From an uncultured Azohydromonas sp. (GTDB taxonomy: Bacteria; Pseudomonadota; Gammaproteobacteria; Burkholderiales; Burkholderiaceae_C), in NCBI RefSeq assembly GCF_937926365.1, contig NZ_CALAOH010000019.1, positions 1 to 64,000 on the forward strand: DNA of 64,000 bases, in the 5' to 3' direction. Made by a program: the position numbers and the translations under genes. Positions 33,288 to 43,184 of this stretch are shown piece after piece. The notes under the pieces were generated by a model. It saw nothing but the letters and a program-made list of their open reading frames with translations. It was not told the origin of the DNA and made no database searches. Numbering within the stretch: position 1 is the first letter of the stretch; each line of letters begins with the position of its first letter.

Positions 33288-34300
33288 TGAGTGTGATCCG
33301 AGACACGGCCGCCGCGGCCCGAGCCCGCCGGGCGCTGCGGCGCCTGGCCAGCGGCTGCCGGTCCCGTGCCGAAGCCGAGGCCGCCCGCCATGGCAGCGAA
33401 ACCATCCAGGCCGGCTCCAGCAGCTTCGCCGCCGCGGCCCGGCTCTTCGATGCCGAGACGCGCCGCAGCACCGTGATGCTCTACGCCTGGTGCCGCCACT
33501 GCGACGACGTGATCGACGGCCAGGAACTGGGCCAGGGCCAGCGCGCCAGCCACCGCGAGGACAGCCTGCGCCGCCTGGCCGAGCTGGAGGCGCTGACCTG
33601 GCGCGCCTGCGCCGGCCAGCCCTGCCGCCACCTGGCCTTCGACGGGCTGGCCGAGGTGGTGCGCCGCCACGGCATCCCGATCGCGTTGCCGCTGGAGCAC
33701 CTGAGCGGCTTTCGCATGGACGTGGAGGACATGCGCTACGAGACGCTGGCCGACACGCTGCTCTACTGCTACCGCGTCGCCGGGGTGGTGGGCTTGATGA
33801 TGGCGCGCGTGATGGGCGCGCGCGACCCGGCGGTGCTGGACCGCGCCTGCGACCTGGGGCTGGCCTTTCAGCTCACCAACATCGCCCGCGACATCGTGGA
33901 GGACGCCTGCGTTGGCCGCGTCTACGTGCCGCTGCAGTGGCTGCACGCGGCCGGCATCCCGGCGCACGAGGTGGCCGAGCCGCGGCACCGCGCCGCGCTG
34001 GCGAAGGTGGCGGCGCGCGTCGTGGCCGCGGCCGATCCGTACTACGCCTCGGCGCTGTCGGGCATCGCGGCGCTGCCGGTGCGCTCGGCCTGGTCGGTGG
34101 CGACGGCGCGCGGCGTCTACCGCGAGATCGGCCGCAAGGTGCACCGGCGCGGCGCGCAGGCCTGGGACACGCGCACGCGCACCAGCGGCGCGGAGAAAGC
34201 ATGGCTGGTGGCGCGCGGCATGGCGGTGGCGCTGGCGGCCCGGGCCCTGCCGCAGCGCCCGCGCGCGGCGGGGTTGTGGCAGCGGCCGCAGGTGGGGTGA
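33287..34300 (+). CDS. crtB: Phytoene synthase
   Basis: Condenses two geranylgeranyl diphosphates to phytoene; 337 residues. The two Asp-rich Mg-diphosphate sites are clear: CRHCDDVIDG near residue 66 and LTNIARDIVEDACVGRVYVP near 200. The squalene/phytoene synthase signature YCYRVAGVVGLMMARVMG is also present. Translation starts at ATG 33287, overlapping the crtI stop; the open frame extends far upstream through crtI but only as a shadow. The C-terminus ends about 25 residues past the fold. The substrate supplier crtE is not in this window. Confidence 0.95.
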   Translation: MSVIRDTAAAARARRALRRLASGCRSRAEAEAARHGSETIQAGSSSFAAAARLFDAETRRSTVMLYAWCRHCDDVIDGQELGQGQRASHREDSLRRLAELEALTWRACAGQPCRHLAFDGLAEVVRRHGIPIALPLEHLSGFRMDVEDMRYETLADTLLYCYRVAGVVGLMMARVMGARDPAVLDRACDLGLAFQLTNIARDIVEDACVGRVYVPLQWLHAAGIPAHEVAEPRHRAALAKVAARVVAAADPYYASALSGIAALPVRSAWSVATARGVYREIGRKVHRRGAQAWDTRTRTSGAEKAWLVARGMAVALAARALPQRPRAAGLWQRPQVG

Positions 34301-34541
34301 GGGGAACGTGGCCGGGGGAAGGCTTTTGGCGCCTTGCCGTGGGCTGCTCGGGTTCTTCGTCAGTCCCGCGAAGGCAGCACTGCTGTTCGGGGAAGTCGGA
34401 GTGTGTTTGCAGGACGAAGCACAGGAAGCCGCCCCTCTACTTCGTCATCCCCGCGCAGGCGGGGACCCAGGCAGCCCCCAAGTCAGCCGTGAGTAAACGG
34501 GGAGGCACGCTGACGGAAGGTGGTCCGGTTCGCCGCATCAC
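34301..34541. repeat. Convergent gap with interspersed hairpin repeats
   Basis: Between crtB and the convergent crtZ. GTCATCCCCGCG continuing CAGGCGGGG-ACCCAGG at 34444-34471 is a full copy of the family seen at 1606-1750. A shorter relative, CGTCAGTCCCGCGAAGGC, starts at 34358. The CCCCGC/GCGGGG arms could fold in transcripts from both sides and help separate the two transcription units. There is no long T-run. Confidence 0.65.
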
Positions 34542-35039
34542 TCACCGCTCGCCGCCTGCATCCACCCCGTCACCTCTCTGCCCCCGCATCCGCTGCAACT
34601 CCTCCCGCAACTTCCGCGGCGAAGGCGCCCACAGGAAGCCGAAGGACACCGCCCCGTCGCGCCCGTGCACGGCGTGGTGCAGCCGGTGCGCCTGGTAAAG
34701 CCGCTTGAGGTAGCCGCTGCGCGGCGTGATGCGCAGCGGCCAGCGCTGGTGCACCAGCCCGTCGTGGGCGATGAAATACAGCAGGCCGTACACGGTCATG
34801 CCGACGCCGACCCACAACAGCGGCGGATGGCCGTTCAGGCCGAGCCAGATCAGCAGGATCGACACGCTCGCCGAAACCAGCGCGTACAGGTCGTTCTTCT
34901 CGAACCACCCGCGGCGCGGCGCATGGTGCGAGGCGTGCCAGCCCCAGCCCGGGCCGTGCATCAGGTACTTGTGCACCAGCCATGCCATGGCCTCCATGGC
35001 GACGACGGTGAGCAGGACGATGGCGGCGTTCAGAAGCAT
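34542..35039 (-). CDS. crtZ: Beta-carotene 3-hydroxylase
   Basis: Non-haem di-iron membrane hydroxylase of 165 residues, converting beta-carotene to zeaxanthin through cryptoxanthin. The histidine clusters of the fatty-acid-hydroxylase superfamily are intact: HKYLMHG, HASHH, HDGLVHQRW and HRLHHAVHG. Membrane helices lie at about 3-20 and 50-95. It is transcribed toward crtB rather than with it, so its expression can be set separately from crtYIB. Its start ATG 35039 lies 81 bp from the divergent ABC transporter gene. Confidence 0.94.
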   Translation of the reverse strand: MLLNAAIVLLTVVAMEAMAWLVHKYLMHGPGWGWHASHHAPRRGWFEKNDLYALVSASVSILLIWLGLNGHPPLLWVGVGMTVYGLLYFIAHDGLVHQRWPLRITPRSGYLKRLYQAHRLHHAVHGRDGAVSFGFLWAPSPRKLREELQRMRGQRGDGVDAGGER

Positions 35040-35120
35040 CGGCGTGCGGGGGTACGAGGGGGCTTGGGCAAGACGCCTGCCCCGGGCGCCCCAGGGTAAC
35101 GCCACGAGGAAGGACCGCGT

Positions 35121-35867
35121 GTGACTGCACCGCTGGTGATGACGTTGCGCGGCGTGCGCAAGAGCTACCGCCTGGGCCGCCATGCCGTGCCCGCCCTGCA
35201 GGGCGTGGACCTGGACCTGCGTGCCGGCGAGATGCTGGCGCTGGCCGGCCCCTCGGGCAGCGGCAAGACCACGCTGCTGAACCTGTGCGGGCTCATCGAC
35301 GTGCCCGATGCCGGCGCCATCCTGCTGCGCGGCGAGCCCGTGCACCGGCTCGACGAGCGCTACCGCACGCGGCTGCGCCGCGACGCGCTGGGCTTCGTGT
35401 TCCAGCAGTTCAACCTGGTGCCGGTGATGACGGCGGCGGAGAACGTGGAGTACCCGCTGTTCCTCGCCGGCGTCGCCCAGGCCGAGCGCCGCCGCCGCGT
35501 GGCACAGGCGCTGGAGCGCGTGGGCCTGGCCTCGCACGCCGGGCACCGGCCCGATGAGCTCTCGGGCGGGCAGCGCCAGCGCGTGGCCATCGCGCGGGCC
35601 TTGGTGAAGCGTCCGGCGCTGGTGATCGCCGACGAGCCCACGGCCAGCCTGGACTCGCAGACGGCCGAGGCCGTGCTGGAGCTCATGCGCGAGCGCAGCC
35701 GCGAGGAGGGCGTGACCTTCGTCTTCGCCACCCACGACGAGCGCCTGAGCAGCCGCTGCGACCGCGTCGTGCGCCTGCGCGACGGGCGCGTCGAAGGGGC
35801 GCCCGCCACACCGCCCACGCCACCGGCGCCGACCGCGGTGGCGGCTTCCGCCCGGAGTGCCGCATGA
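35121..35867 (+). CDS. ABC transporter ATP-binding protein (LolD/MacB class)
   Basis: 248-residue ATPase with Walker A GPSGSGKTT (about 41-49), Q-loop, signature LSGGQRQRVAIARAL, Walker B LVIADEPTA and H-loop ATHDERL. It is of the short MacB/LolD/FtsE class that drives lipoprotein release or extracytoplasmic mechanotransmission. The C-terminal 20 residues are a Pro/Ala-rich tail. The start GTG 35121 follows AGGAAGGA. It ends in a 4-bp overlap with the permease. The substrate is unknown; no membrane fusion partner is adjacent. Confidence 0.92.
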   Translation: MTAPLVMTLRGVRKSYRLGRHAVPALQGVDLDLRAGEMLALAGPSGSGKTTLLNLCGLIDVPDAGAILLRGEPVHRLDERYRTRLRRDALGFVFQQFNLVPVMTAAENVEYPLFLAGVAQAERRRRVAQALERVGLASHAGHRPDELSGGQRQRVAIARALVKRPALVIADEPTASLDSQTAEAVLELMRERSREEGVTFVFATHDERLSSRCDRVVRLRDGRVEGAPATPPTPPAPTAVAASARSAA

Positions 35868-37099
35868 GGTGGCTGAAGTTCGCCGCGCTCAACGTGATGC
35901 GCAATCGCCGCCGTTCGCTGGTGGCGATCTTCATCACCGCGCTGGGCACCGCCGCGCTGCTGCTGGCCGGGGGCTTCGCGCTCTACACCTACGACGCGCT
36001 GGAGCGGGTCACCGTGCGCGAGAGCGGGCATCTCGTGGTCGGGACCCGGCAGCACTTCGAGCTGGACGAGGACGTGCCGCTGCAGCATGGCCTGGACGAC
36101 GCGGCGGCGCTGCAGGCGCGGCTGGCCGCCGACTCCGCCGTGCGCCACGTGCTGCCGCGCGTGGAGTTCAGCGGCCTGGTGAGCAACGGCGAGAAGTCGG
36201 CCGGGATGATGGCGCTGGGCCTCGACGCCGCGGCCGAGCTGCGGGCCAAGGGGCCGTTCCTGAACGTGGTCGATGGCGCGATGCCCGATGGCGACGCGGG
36301 CGACGCGGGCGACGAAGCCGATGGAGCCGCCTGGGTGCTGCTGGGCGCCGAGCTGGCGCGCAGCCTCAAGGCCTCGCCCGGCGGCCGGCTGACGCTGCTG
36401 GCCACCGACACCCGCGGCGCGTTGCGGACGCTGCCGGTGCGGGTGCTGGGCGTGGTCTCCACCGGCGTGCCGGAGCTGGACCGGCGCCAGCTCTACACGG
36501 ACCTGCGCGGCGCGCAGCGGCTGCTGGGCAGCGCCCGCGTGTCCACGCTGCAGGTGTTCCTGGGCGGCATGGAGGAGGTGGCGTCGGCGCAGGCGCGGCT
36601 GCAGGCGCGGTTGCCGGGGCTGGTGGTGCGCAGCTGGGAGGCGCAGGCCGGCTTTTACGAGAGCGTGCGCGCGCTCTACCACCGCATCTTCGGCGTGATG
36701 GGGCTGGTGATCGGCGTGATCGTGGTCGTGGTGGTCGCCAACGCCATGGCCTCGGCGGTGGTGGAGCGCACGCGCGAGATCGGCACGCTACGCGCGCTGG
36801 GCACGCTGCCCGGACAGCTGCTGCGCGCGCTGGCGCTGGAGGGTTTGATATTGGGCGGCGGCGGCGCGCTGCTGGGCGCGGTGGCGGCGGTGACGGTGTC
36901 GGCGCTGTTGCAGGTGTTCCCGGTGCAGATGCCGCCACCGCCCGGGCGCAGCGTGGGCTACCCGTTGCAGATCGACCTGGACCCGCTGCCCGTGCTCAAC
37001 ACCGTGCTGCTGATGGCGCTGCTGGCCACGCTGGCCTCGGCCTGGGTGGCGCGGCGCACGGTACGCAAGCCGATCGTGGAAGCGTTGGCGCATTTGTGA
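35864..37099 (+). CDS. ABC transporter permease (FtsX/MacB type)
   Basis: 411-residue integral membrane partner of the ATPase before it. The first helix is near 17-40 (LVAIFITALGTAALLLAGG), followed by a large periplasmic MacB_PCD-like domain (about 45-270). Three C-terminal helices lie near 283-305, 330-355 and 375-398, the FtsX-type arrangement. One Gly/Asp repeat (GDAGDAGDEADG) sits in the periplasmic part. Single permease, so probably a homodimer. Export substrate unknown. Confidence 0.9.
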   Translation: MRWLKFAALNVMRNRRRSLVAIFITALGTAALLLAGGFALYTYDALERVTVRESGHLVVGTRQHFELDEDVPLQHGLDDAAALQARLAADSAVRHVLPRVEFSGLVSNGEKSAGMMALGLDAAAELRAKGPFLNVVDGAMPDGDAGDAGDEADGAAWVLLGAELARSLKASPGGRLTLLATDTRGALRTLPVRVLGVVSTGVPELDRRQLYTDLRGAQRLLGSARVSTLQVFLGGMEEVASAQARLQARLPGLVVRSWEAQAGFYESVRALYHRIFGVMGLVIGVIVVVVVANAMASAVVERTREIGTLRALGTLPGQLLRALALEGLILGGGGALLGAVAAVTVSALLQVFPVQMPPPPGRSVGYPLQIDLDPLPVLNTVLLMALLATLASAWVARRTVRKPIVEALAHL

Positions 37100-37236
37100 G
37101 GCCCGCCTGCCGGTCCAGCGCGCTCACAGCAACTCCGCCGACCCCGACAGTGCGACCTCTCTACTGGGCTGGAATGCGACATTACTAATTGGCGCCTACA
37201 CGGCTTTTATCCTCAATGCAGGTTATGTCAACTCAT

Positions 37237-37256
37237 GGAGGGCCGCTCGGCCCTCC
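37237..37256 (+). promoter_or_regulatory. Perfect 8-bp hairpin in the pncB leader
   Basis: GGAGGGCC-GCTC-GGCCCTCC forms a perfect stem with a four-base loop, 53 bases before the pncB start. No T-run follows, so it is not a classic terminator of the ABC operon. It could be a leader structure or a weak terminator. The bases before it (about 37175-37235) are AT-richer than the surroundings and may hold the promoter. Confidence 0.4.
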
Positions 37257-37308
37257 GCTTGCCGCTCCATCCCCCACCAGCCCTCCGGCCGCGCAGGAGC
37301 TTCACGAC

Positions 37309-38502
37309 ATGCCGCCCGTCATCCACAGCCTTCTGGAGACCGACCTCTACAAGTTCACGATGTGGCAGGCGATGCTGCACCGGCATCCGCGCACGCAGGC
37401 CCAATACCGCTTCGTGTGCCGCAATCCCGAGGGTTTCAATCTCGGAGCGCTGCTGCCGCAGGTGGAACGCGAGCTCGATGCGCTGTGCGGCTTGTGCTTC
37501 ACCAAGCCGGAGCTGGCCTACCTGCGCTCGCTGCGCTTCATCAGCCCGGACTTCGTCGATTTCCTGCGCATCTTCAAGTTCCAGCGCGACTTCATCCGCG
37601 CCTGGGCCGAGGGCGAGGAGTTGCACATCGTGGCCGAGGGGCCGCAGGTGCACGTGATGGGCTTCGAGATCTACGTGCTGGCCATCGTCAGCGAGCTGCA
37701 CTACCGGCGCTTCGACGCCGAGCCCGCGCTGGCCGAGGGGCGGCGGCGGCTGCACGACAAGATCGCCCGGCTGCAGGCCCTGGAGGCGGGACCGCGGCGG
37801 CGCCACCCCTTCGAGATGTTCGATTTCGGCATCCGCCGCCGTTTCAGCGGTACCTGGCACCGCGAGGTGGTGGACCGCTTCCGGCAGGCGCTGCCGCAGT
37901 ACTTCAAGGGCACCTCCAACGTGTTCCTGGCCGCCGAGTTGGGGCTGGTGCCCATCGGCACCATGGCGCACGAGTACCTGCAGATGTACCAGGCGGTGGG
38001 CGGCGTGCGGCTGCGCGACCACCAGAAGGCGGCGCTGGAGGACTGGGTGCAGGAGTACCGCGGCGACCTGGGCACGGCGCTCACCGACGTGGTGGGCATG
38101 CGCGCCTTCCTGGCCGACTTCGATCTCTACTTCGCCAAGCTCTTCGACGGCCTGCGCCACGACTCGGGCGACCCGGTCTGGTGGGGCGAACTGGCACTGG
38201 CGCACTACGAGAAGCTGCGCATCGACGCGCACACCAAGCGGCTGGTGTTCTCCGACGGCTTGAACGTGGACAAGGCGCTGGCCCTCTACCACCACTTCGC
38301 CGACCGCACGCAGTGCGGCTTCGGCATCGGCACGAACCTGACCAACGACGTGGGCCTGGCGCCGCTGAACATCGTCATGAAGCTGGTGCACTGCAACGGG
38401 CAGCCGGTGGCCAAGCTGTCCGACTCGCCGGGCAAGACGCTGGTGGACGACACCACCTTCCTGGCCTACCTGCGCCAGGTCTTCGACGCGCCGGCGCCCT
38501 GA
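37309..38502 (+). CDS. pncB: Nicotinate phosphoribosyltransferase
   Basis: NAD salvage enzyme, 397 residues, making nicotinate mononucleotide from nicotinate and PRPP with ATP hydrolysis. Family marks are the start [61 protein letters not shown] with the phosphorylated-His region, [18 protein letters not shown] and [13 protein letters not shown] 37309 has AGGAG nine bases upstream and begins at the family N-terminus; a longer frame from 37189 adds 40 unlike residues. Monocistronic by position. Confidence 0.96.
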   Translation: MPPVIHSLLETDLYKFTMWQAMLHRHPRTQAQYRFVCRNPEGFNLGALLPQVERELDALCGLCFTKPELAYLRSLRFISPDFVDFLRIFKFQRDFIRAWAEGEELHIVAEGPQVHVMGFEIYVLAIVSELHYRRFDAEPALAEGRRRLHDKIARLQALEAGPRRRHPFEMFDFGIRRRFSGTWHREVVDRFRQALPQYFKGTSNVFLAAELGLVPIGTMAHEYLQMYQAVGGVRLRDHQKAALEDWVQEYRGDLGTALTDVVGMRAFLADFDLYFAKLFDGLRHDSGDPVWWGELALAHYEKLRIDAHTKRLVFSDGLNVDKALALYHHFADRTQCGFGIGTNLTNDVGLAPLNIVMKLVHCNGQPVAKLSDSPGKTLVDDTTFLAYLRQVFDAPAP

Positions 38503-38648
38503 GGCTGCGCCGGCAAGGCCGCCCACTTGCTGCGCGCGGCGGGTGTCCCTCGCCGCGCCCTGCCCGCTTGCGCGGGCCGGCGGGAGGTTTTTCCCGCGAC
38601 TTCGTCCAGGTCGCGCTGCTGCGATGCAGCATTCCGGAGAAACCCGTA

Positions 38649-38664
38649 GAATGAACGTTCATTC
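38649..38664. promoter_or_regulatory. Palindromic operator candidate of the RND efflux operon
   Basis: GAATGAACGTTCATTC is a perfect 16-bp palindrome 40 bp before the preferred start of the membrane fusion gene. TAGAAT at 38647-38652, a possible -10 box, overlaps it. TetR/AcrR repressors bind such sites, and the operon ends with a TetR gene, so self-contained repression is the simple reading. The palindrome also covers an in-frame ATG at 38651. Confidence 0.6.
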
Positions 38665-38704
38665 AGTAAACGTTACCAGGCGTTCCTCCCGCCTGCTTCC
38701 TGCC

Positions 38705-40000
38705 ATGCCCCTGCTGCGTCCGCCCTATCGCCTGACCTTTTCCACCACCTTGCTGGCGCTGGCCTGCGCCACCGTCATGCTGGCAGGCTGTTCCAAGGGA
38801 CAGAACCAGCAGGCGGCGCCGGCCGCGCCGCCGCCCGCGCAGGTGGGCGTGCTGACGGTGCAGGCGCAGCCGCTGACGCTGCGCACCGAGCTGGCGGGCC
38901 GGACCTCGCCCTACCTGGTGGCGGAGGTACGGCCGCAGGTGGGCGGGATCATCCAGAAGCGGCTGTTCGAGGAAGGAAGCTTCGTCAAGGCCGGGCAGAC
39001 GCTCTACCAGATCGACCCCGCCACGCTGCAAGCCGAGCTGGAAAGCGCCCGCGCCTCGTTGGCCAAGGCGCAGGCCAACGTCGCCACCGCCGAGCTGCGC
39101 GCGCGGCGCTACGACGAGCTGGTGGCCATCGACGCGGTGAGCAAGCAGTCGCGCGACGACGCGCAAGCCGCATTGCTGCAGGCCCGGGCCGACGTCGCCA
39201 CCGCGAGCGCGGCGGTGCGCACGGCGCAGATCCGCGTGGAGTACGCCCGCGTGAGCGCGCCCATCTCCGGCATCGCCGGGCGCTCCACCGTCACGCCCGG
39301 CGCGCTGGTCACGGCCAGCCAGGCCGCGGCGCTGGTGACGGTGCAGCAGCTCGACCCGATCTACGTGGACATCCAGCGCGCCAGCGCTGAACTGCTGCAG
39401 CTGCAGAAGGCCTTTGCCGCCGGCAAGCTGCAGCGCATCGACGCCGGCCGCGCCCGCGTCAAGCTGCAGCTCGAGGACGGCAGCGACTACGCGGTGGAAG
39501 GCACGCTCAAGTTCGCCGAGGCCACCGTGGACCCCAGCACCGGCAACGTCACGCTGCGCGCCGTGTTCCCCAACCCCAAGGGCACGCTGCTGCCGGGCAT
39601 GTACGTGCGCGCGCTGCTGGACGAGGGCTCGACGCAGCAGGCCATCCTGGTGCCGCAGCGCGCCATCACGCGCGACCCCAAGGGCAACGCCCTGGCCATG
39701 GTGCTGGGCGAAGGCAACAAGGTCACGCCGCGCCCGCTCAAGGTGGACCGCGTCGTGGGCGACCAGTGGCTGGTCAGCGAAGGCCTCAAGCCCGGCGACC
39801 AGCTGATCGTGGATGGCCTGCAGAAGGTGCGCCCCGGCGCGACCGTGACGCCGGTGCCCGTGTCGGCCTCGGCGCCGGCCTCGGGCGTCCCGGGCGCGCC
39901 GGCCGGCGCGGCGGCTTCCGCCTCGGCCCCGGCCGGTGGCCTCGCCGTGGCCCCTGCCGCCTCCTCGGCCTCCGGCGTCGCGCCGACCGCCGCCAACTGA
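38705..40000 (+). CDS. RND efflux periplasmic adaptor lipoprotein (AcrA/MexA family)
   Basis: Membrane fusion protein linking the inner-membrane pump to the outer-membrane channel; 431 residues. Lipobox VMLAGC places the lipid-anchored Cys near residue 30. A lipoyl/barrel-sandwich half (about 65-95, [19 protein letters not shown]), an alpha hairpin (100-170), the second lipoyl half ([15 protein letters not shown]), a beta-barrel and a membrane-proximal domain follow. The C-terminal 50 residues are a low-complexity Ala/Pro/Ser tail. ATG 38651 is also in frame and has GGAG upstream, but it lies inside the palindrome; 38705 gives a normal signal peptide. First of four genes. Confidence 0.9.
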   Translation: MPLLRPPYRLTFSTTLLALACATVMLAGCSKGQNQQAAPAAPPPAQVGVLTVQAQPLTLRTELAGRTSPYLVAEVRPQVGGIIQKRLFEEGSFVKAGQTLYQIDPATLQAELESARASLAKAQANVATAELRARRYDELVAIDAVSKQSRDDAQAALLQARADVATASAAVRTAQIRVEYARVSAPISGIAGRSTVTPGALVTASQAAALVTVQQLDPIYVDIQRASAELLQLQKAFAAGKLQRIDAGRARVKLQLEDGSDYAVEGTLKFAEATVDPSTGNVTLRAVFPNPKGTLLPGMYVRALLDEGSTQQAILVPQRAITRDPKGNALAMVLGEGNKVTPRPLKVDRVVGDQWLVSEGLKPGDQLIVDGLQKVRPGATVTPVPVSASAPASGVPGAPAGAAASASAPAGGLAVAPAASSASGVAPTAAN

Positions 40001-40019
40001 TCACGCGAGTCGCTTCCCC

Positions 40020-43000
40020 ATGTCACGCTTCTTCATCGATCGGCCCATCTTCGCGTGGGTGATCGCCATCATCATCATGCTGGCCGGCGCGCTGGCCATC
40101 CGCACGCTGGCCATCGAGCAGTACCCGCCGATTGCGCCGCCGCAGATCACCATCAACGCGACCTACCCCGGCGCCTCGGCCAAGACGCTGGAGGACACGG
40201 TCACGCAGATCATCGAGCAGCGCATGAAGGGGCTCGATGGCCTGACCTACATGTCCTCGACCAGCGACTCGCAGGGCAACGTCGCCATCACGCTGACCTT
40301 CCAGGCCGGCACCAACGCCGACATCGCGCAGGTGCAGGTGCAGAACAAGCTCGCCGCGGCCACCTCGCTGCTGCCGCAGGAGGTGCAGCGCCAGGGCGTG
40401 CAGGTGGTCAAGAGCCGCATCAACTTCCTGATGGTGCTGGGCTTCGTGTCGGAAGACGGCCGCATGGACCGCAACGACATCGCCGACTACGTGTCCTCGC
40501 AGGTGGTGGACCCGCTCAGCCGCGTTCCCGGCGTGGGCGAGGTGACCCTGTTCGGCGCGCAGTACGCGATGCGGATCTGGCTGGACCCAACCAAGCTCGA
40601 CCAGTACCGGCTCACGCCCGCTGACGTCGCCGCCGCCATCCGCGCGCAGAACGCGCAGGTCTCGGCCGGCCAGATCGGCGCCGCGCCGGCGCAGGCCGGG
40701 CAGCAGCTCAACGCCACCGTGACGGCGCAGACGCGGCTGCAGACGCCGCGGCAGTTCGAGGCCATCCTGCTCAAGACCACCGCCGACGGCGCGCAGGTGC
40801 ACCTGCGCGACGTGGCACGGGTGGAGATCGGTGCCGAGAACTACTCCCTGGAGTCCCGCTACAACGGCAAGCCCGCTGCGGGTGTGGCGCTGCGCCTGGC
40901 CACCGGTGCCAACGCGCTGGACACGGCCGACGCGGCCCGCGCCGAGCTCGCGCGGCTGGAAAAGAACTTCCCCGCCGGCCTGAAGGCCGTCGTCGCCTAC
41001 GACACCACGCCCTTCGTGCGCCTGTCCATCGAGGAGGTGGTCAAGACGCTGGTCGAGGCCGTGGTGCTGGTGTTCCTGGTGATGTTCCTGTTCCTGCAGA
41101 ACTTCCGCGCCACGCTGATCCCCACGATCGCCGTGCCGGTGGTGCTGCTGGGCACCTTCGGCGTGATGTCGGTGGCGGGCTTCTCCATCAACACGCTGAC
41201 CATGTTCGGCCTGGTGCTGGCCATCGGCCTGCTGGTGGACGACGCCATCGTGGTGGTGGAGAACGTCGAGCGCGTGATGACCGAGGAAGGGCTCTCGCCG
41301 CGCGAGGCCACGCGCAAGTCGATGGGCCAGATCACCGGCGCGCTGATCGGCATCGCGCTGGTGCTCAGCGCCGTGCTGGTGCCCATGGCCTTCTTCGGCG
41401 GCTCCACCGGCGTGATCTACCGCCAGTTCTCCATCACCATCGTCTCGGCCATGGCGCTGTCGGTGCTGGTGGCGCTGATCCTCACGCCGGCGCTGTGCGC
41501 CACCATCCTCAAGCCGCTGCACCGCGGCGAGCACCACGCGCACGGCCGTTTCTTCACCTGGTTCAACCGCACCTTCGAGCGCGGCACGCAGGGCACGCAG
41601 CGCAACGTCTCGCGCATCCTGAGCCGGCGCAAGCGCTGGCTGCTGGTGTACGGCCTGATCGTGCTGGGCCTGGCGGCGCTGTTCGCGCGGCTGCCGCAGT
41701 CCTTCCTGCCTGACGAGGACCAGGGCATCCTGTTCACGCAGATCCAGCTGCCCGCCGGCGCCACGCAGCAGCGCACGCTGCAGGTGATCGAGCGCGTGGA
41801 GAAGCACTTCCTGGAAACGGAAGCCTCGCGCGTGCAGTCCATCTTCACCGTGGCGGGCTTCAGCTTCGCCGGCCGCGGAGAAAACATGGGCATCGGCTTC
41901 GTGCGCATGAAGGACTGGAGCGAGCGCACCAAGCCCGAGGACAACGTGCGCGCCATCGCCGGCCGCGCCATGGGGACCTTCATGCAGTGGCGTGACGCCA
42001 TGGCCTTCGCCTTCGCGCCGCCGGCGGTGATCGAGCTGGGCAACGCCACGGGCTTCGAGTTCTACCTGCAGGACCAGGCCGGACTGGGCCACGAGGCGCT
42101 GATCCAGGCGCGCAACCAGTTCCTGGGCATGGCGGCGCAGGAGCCCACGCTCGCCGGCGTGCGCCCCAACGGGCTGGACGACTCGCCGCAGCTGCGCATC
42201 GACGTGGACCAGGCCAAGGCCGGCGCGCTGGGCGTGACGGTGGCCTCGATCAACGAGCTGCTGGCCACCGCCTGGGGCGGTTCCTACGTGGACGACTTCA
42301 TCGACCGCGGCCGCGTCAAGCGCGTGTACATGCAGTCCGACGCGCCCTTCCGCATGCAGCCCGAGGACCTCAACGACTGGAAGGTGCGCAACGCGCAGGG
42401 GCAGATGGTGCCGTTCAACGCCTTCGCCACCGCCCACTGGGAGCTGGGCTCGCCGCGCCTGGAGCGCTTCAACGGCGTGGGCGCGGTGCAGATCCAGGGC
42501 CAGGCCGCGCCGGGCACCAGCTCGGGCGAAGCGCTCAAGACCGTGGAGCGGCTGGCGGCGCAGCTGCCGCCGGGCTTCAACGTCGCCTTCAGCGGCCTGT
42601 CGTACCAGGAGCGCCTCTCCGGCTCGCAGGCGCCGGCGCTGTACGCGATCTCGATCCTGGTCGTGTTCCTGTGCCTGGCCGCGCTGTACGAGAGCTGGTC
42701 CATCCCCTTCGCGGTGATGCTGGTGGTGCCGCTGGGCGTGCTGGGCGCGGTGCTGGCCGCCTTCGGCCGCGGGCTGAGCAACGACGTGTACTTCCAGGTC
42801 GGCCTGCTGGTGACGGTGGGCCTGTCGGCGAAGAACGCGATCCTGATCGTGGAGTTCGCCAAGGACCTGGTCGAGCAGGGCCACGGGCTCGTGGAGGCCA
42901 CGCTGGAGGCGGTGCGGCTGCGGTTGCGCCCGATCCTGATGACCTCGCTGGCCTTCGGCCTGGGCGTGATGCCGCTGGCGCTGGCCTCCGGCGCGGGCTC

Positions 43001-43184
43001 CGGCAGCCAGAACGCCATCGGCACCGGCGTGCTGGGCGGCATGCTCGCCGCCACGGTGCTGGGCATCTTCTTCGTGCCGCTGTTCTTCGTCGTCGTGCGC
43101 AGCCGCTTCAAGGGCAAGCGCGCGCCTTCGGCCGCCGATTCGGCCGGCATCTCCAACGCCGGCACGGTGGGTGACCATGCCTGA
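40020..43184 (+). CDS. RND multidrug efflux pump, HAE-1 family (AcrB/MexB-like)
   Basis: Proton-driven inner-membrane trimeric exporter of 1054 residues, the usual length. It starts [20 protein letters not shown], the family N-terminus. The helix-4 motif with the paired Asp residues is present ([18 protein letters not shown]), as are the DEDQG motif of the second half and twelve membrane helices by hydrophobicity (single near 10-28, blocks 340-560 and 870-1040). The last 20 residues are polar. It follows the adaptor gene by 19 bp and overlaps the outer-membrane channel gene. Confidence 0.96.
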   Translation: MSRFFIDRPIFAWVIAIIIMLAGALAIRTLAIEQYPPIAPPQITINATYPGASAKTLEDTVTQIIEQRMKGLDGLTYMSSTSDSQGNVAITLTFQAGTNADIAQVQVQNKLAAATSLLPQEVQRQGVQVVKSRINFLMVLGFVSEDGRMDRNDIADYVSSQVVDPLSRVPGVGEVTLFGAQYAMRIWLDPTKLDQYRLTPADVAAAIRAQNAQVSAGQIGAAPAQAGQQLNATVTAQTRLQTPRQFEAILLKTTADGAQVHLRDVARVEIGAENYSLESRYNGKPAAGVALRLATGANALDTADAARAELARLEKNFPAGLKAVVAYDTTPFVRLSIEEVVKTLVEAVVLVFLVMFLFLQNFRATLIPTIAVPVVLLGTFGVMSVAGFSINTLTMFGLVLAIGLLVDDAIVVVENVERVMTEEGLSPREATRKSMGQITGALIGIALVLSAVLVPMAFFGGSTGVIYRQFSITIVSAMALSVLVALILTPALCATILKPLHRGEHHAHGRFFTWFNRTFERGTQGTQRNVSRILSRRKRWLLVYGLIVLGLAALFARLPQSFLPDEDQGILFTQIQLPAGATQQRTLQVIERVEKHFLETEASRVQSIFTVAGFSFAGRGENMGIGFVRMKDWSERTKPEDNVRAIAGRAMGTFMQWRDAMAFAFAPPAVIELGNATGFEFYLQDQAGLGHEALIQARNQFLGMAAQEPTLAGVRPNGLDDSPQLRIDVDQAKAGALGVTVASINELLATAWGGSYVDDFIDRGRVKRVYMQSDAPFRMQPEDLNDWKVRNAQGQMVPFNAFATAHWELGSPRLERFNGVGAVQIQGQAAPGTSSGEALKTVERLAAQLPPGFNVAFSGLSYQERLSGSQAPALYAISILVVFLCLAALYESWSIPFAVMLVVPLGVLGAVLAAFGRGLSNDVYFQVGLLVTVGLSAKNAILIVEFAKDLVEQGHGLVEATLEAVRLRLRPILMTSLAFGLGVMPLALASGAGSGSQNAIGTGVLGGMLAATVLGIFFVPLFFVVVRSRFKGKRAPSAADSAGISNAGTVGDHA

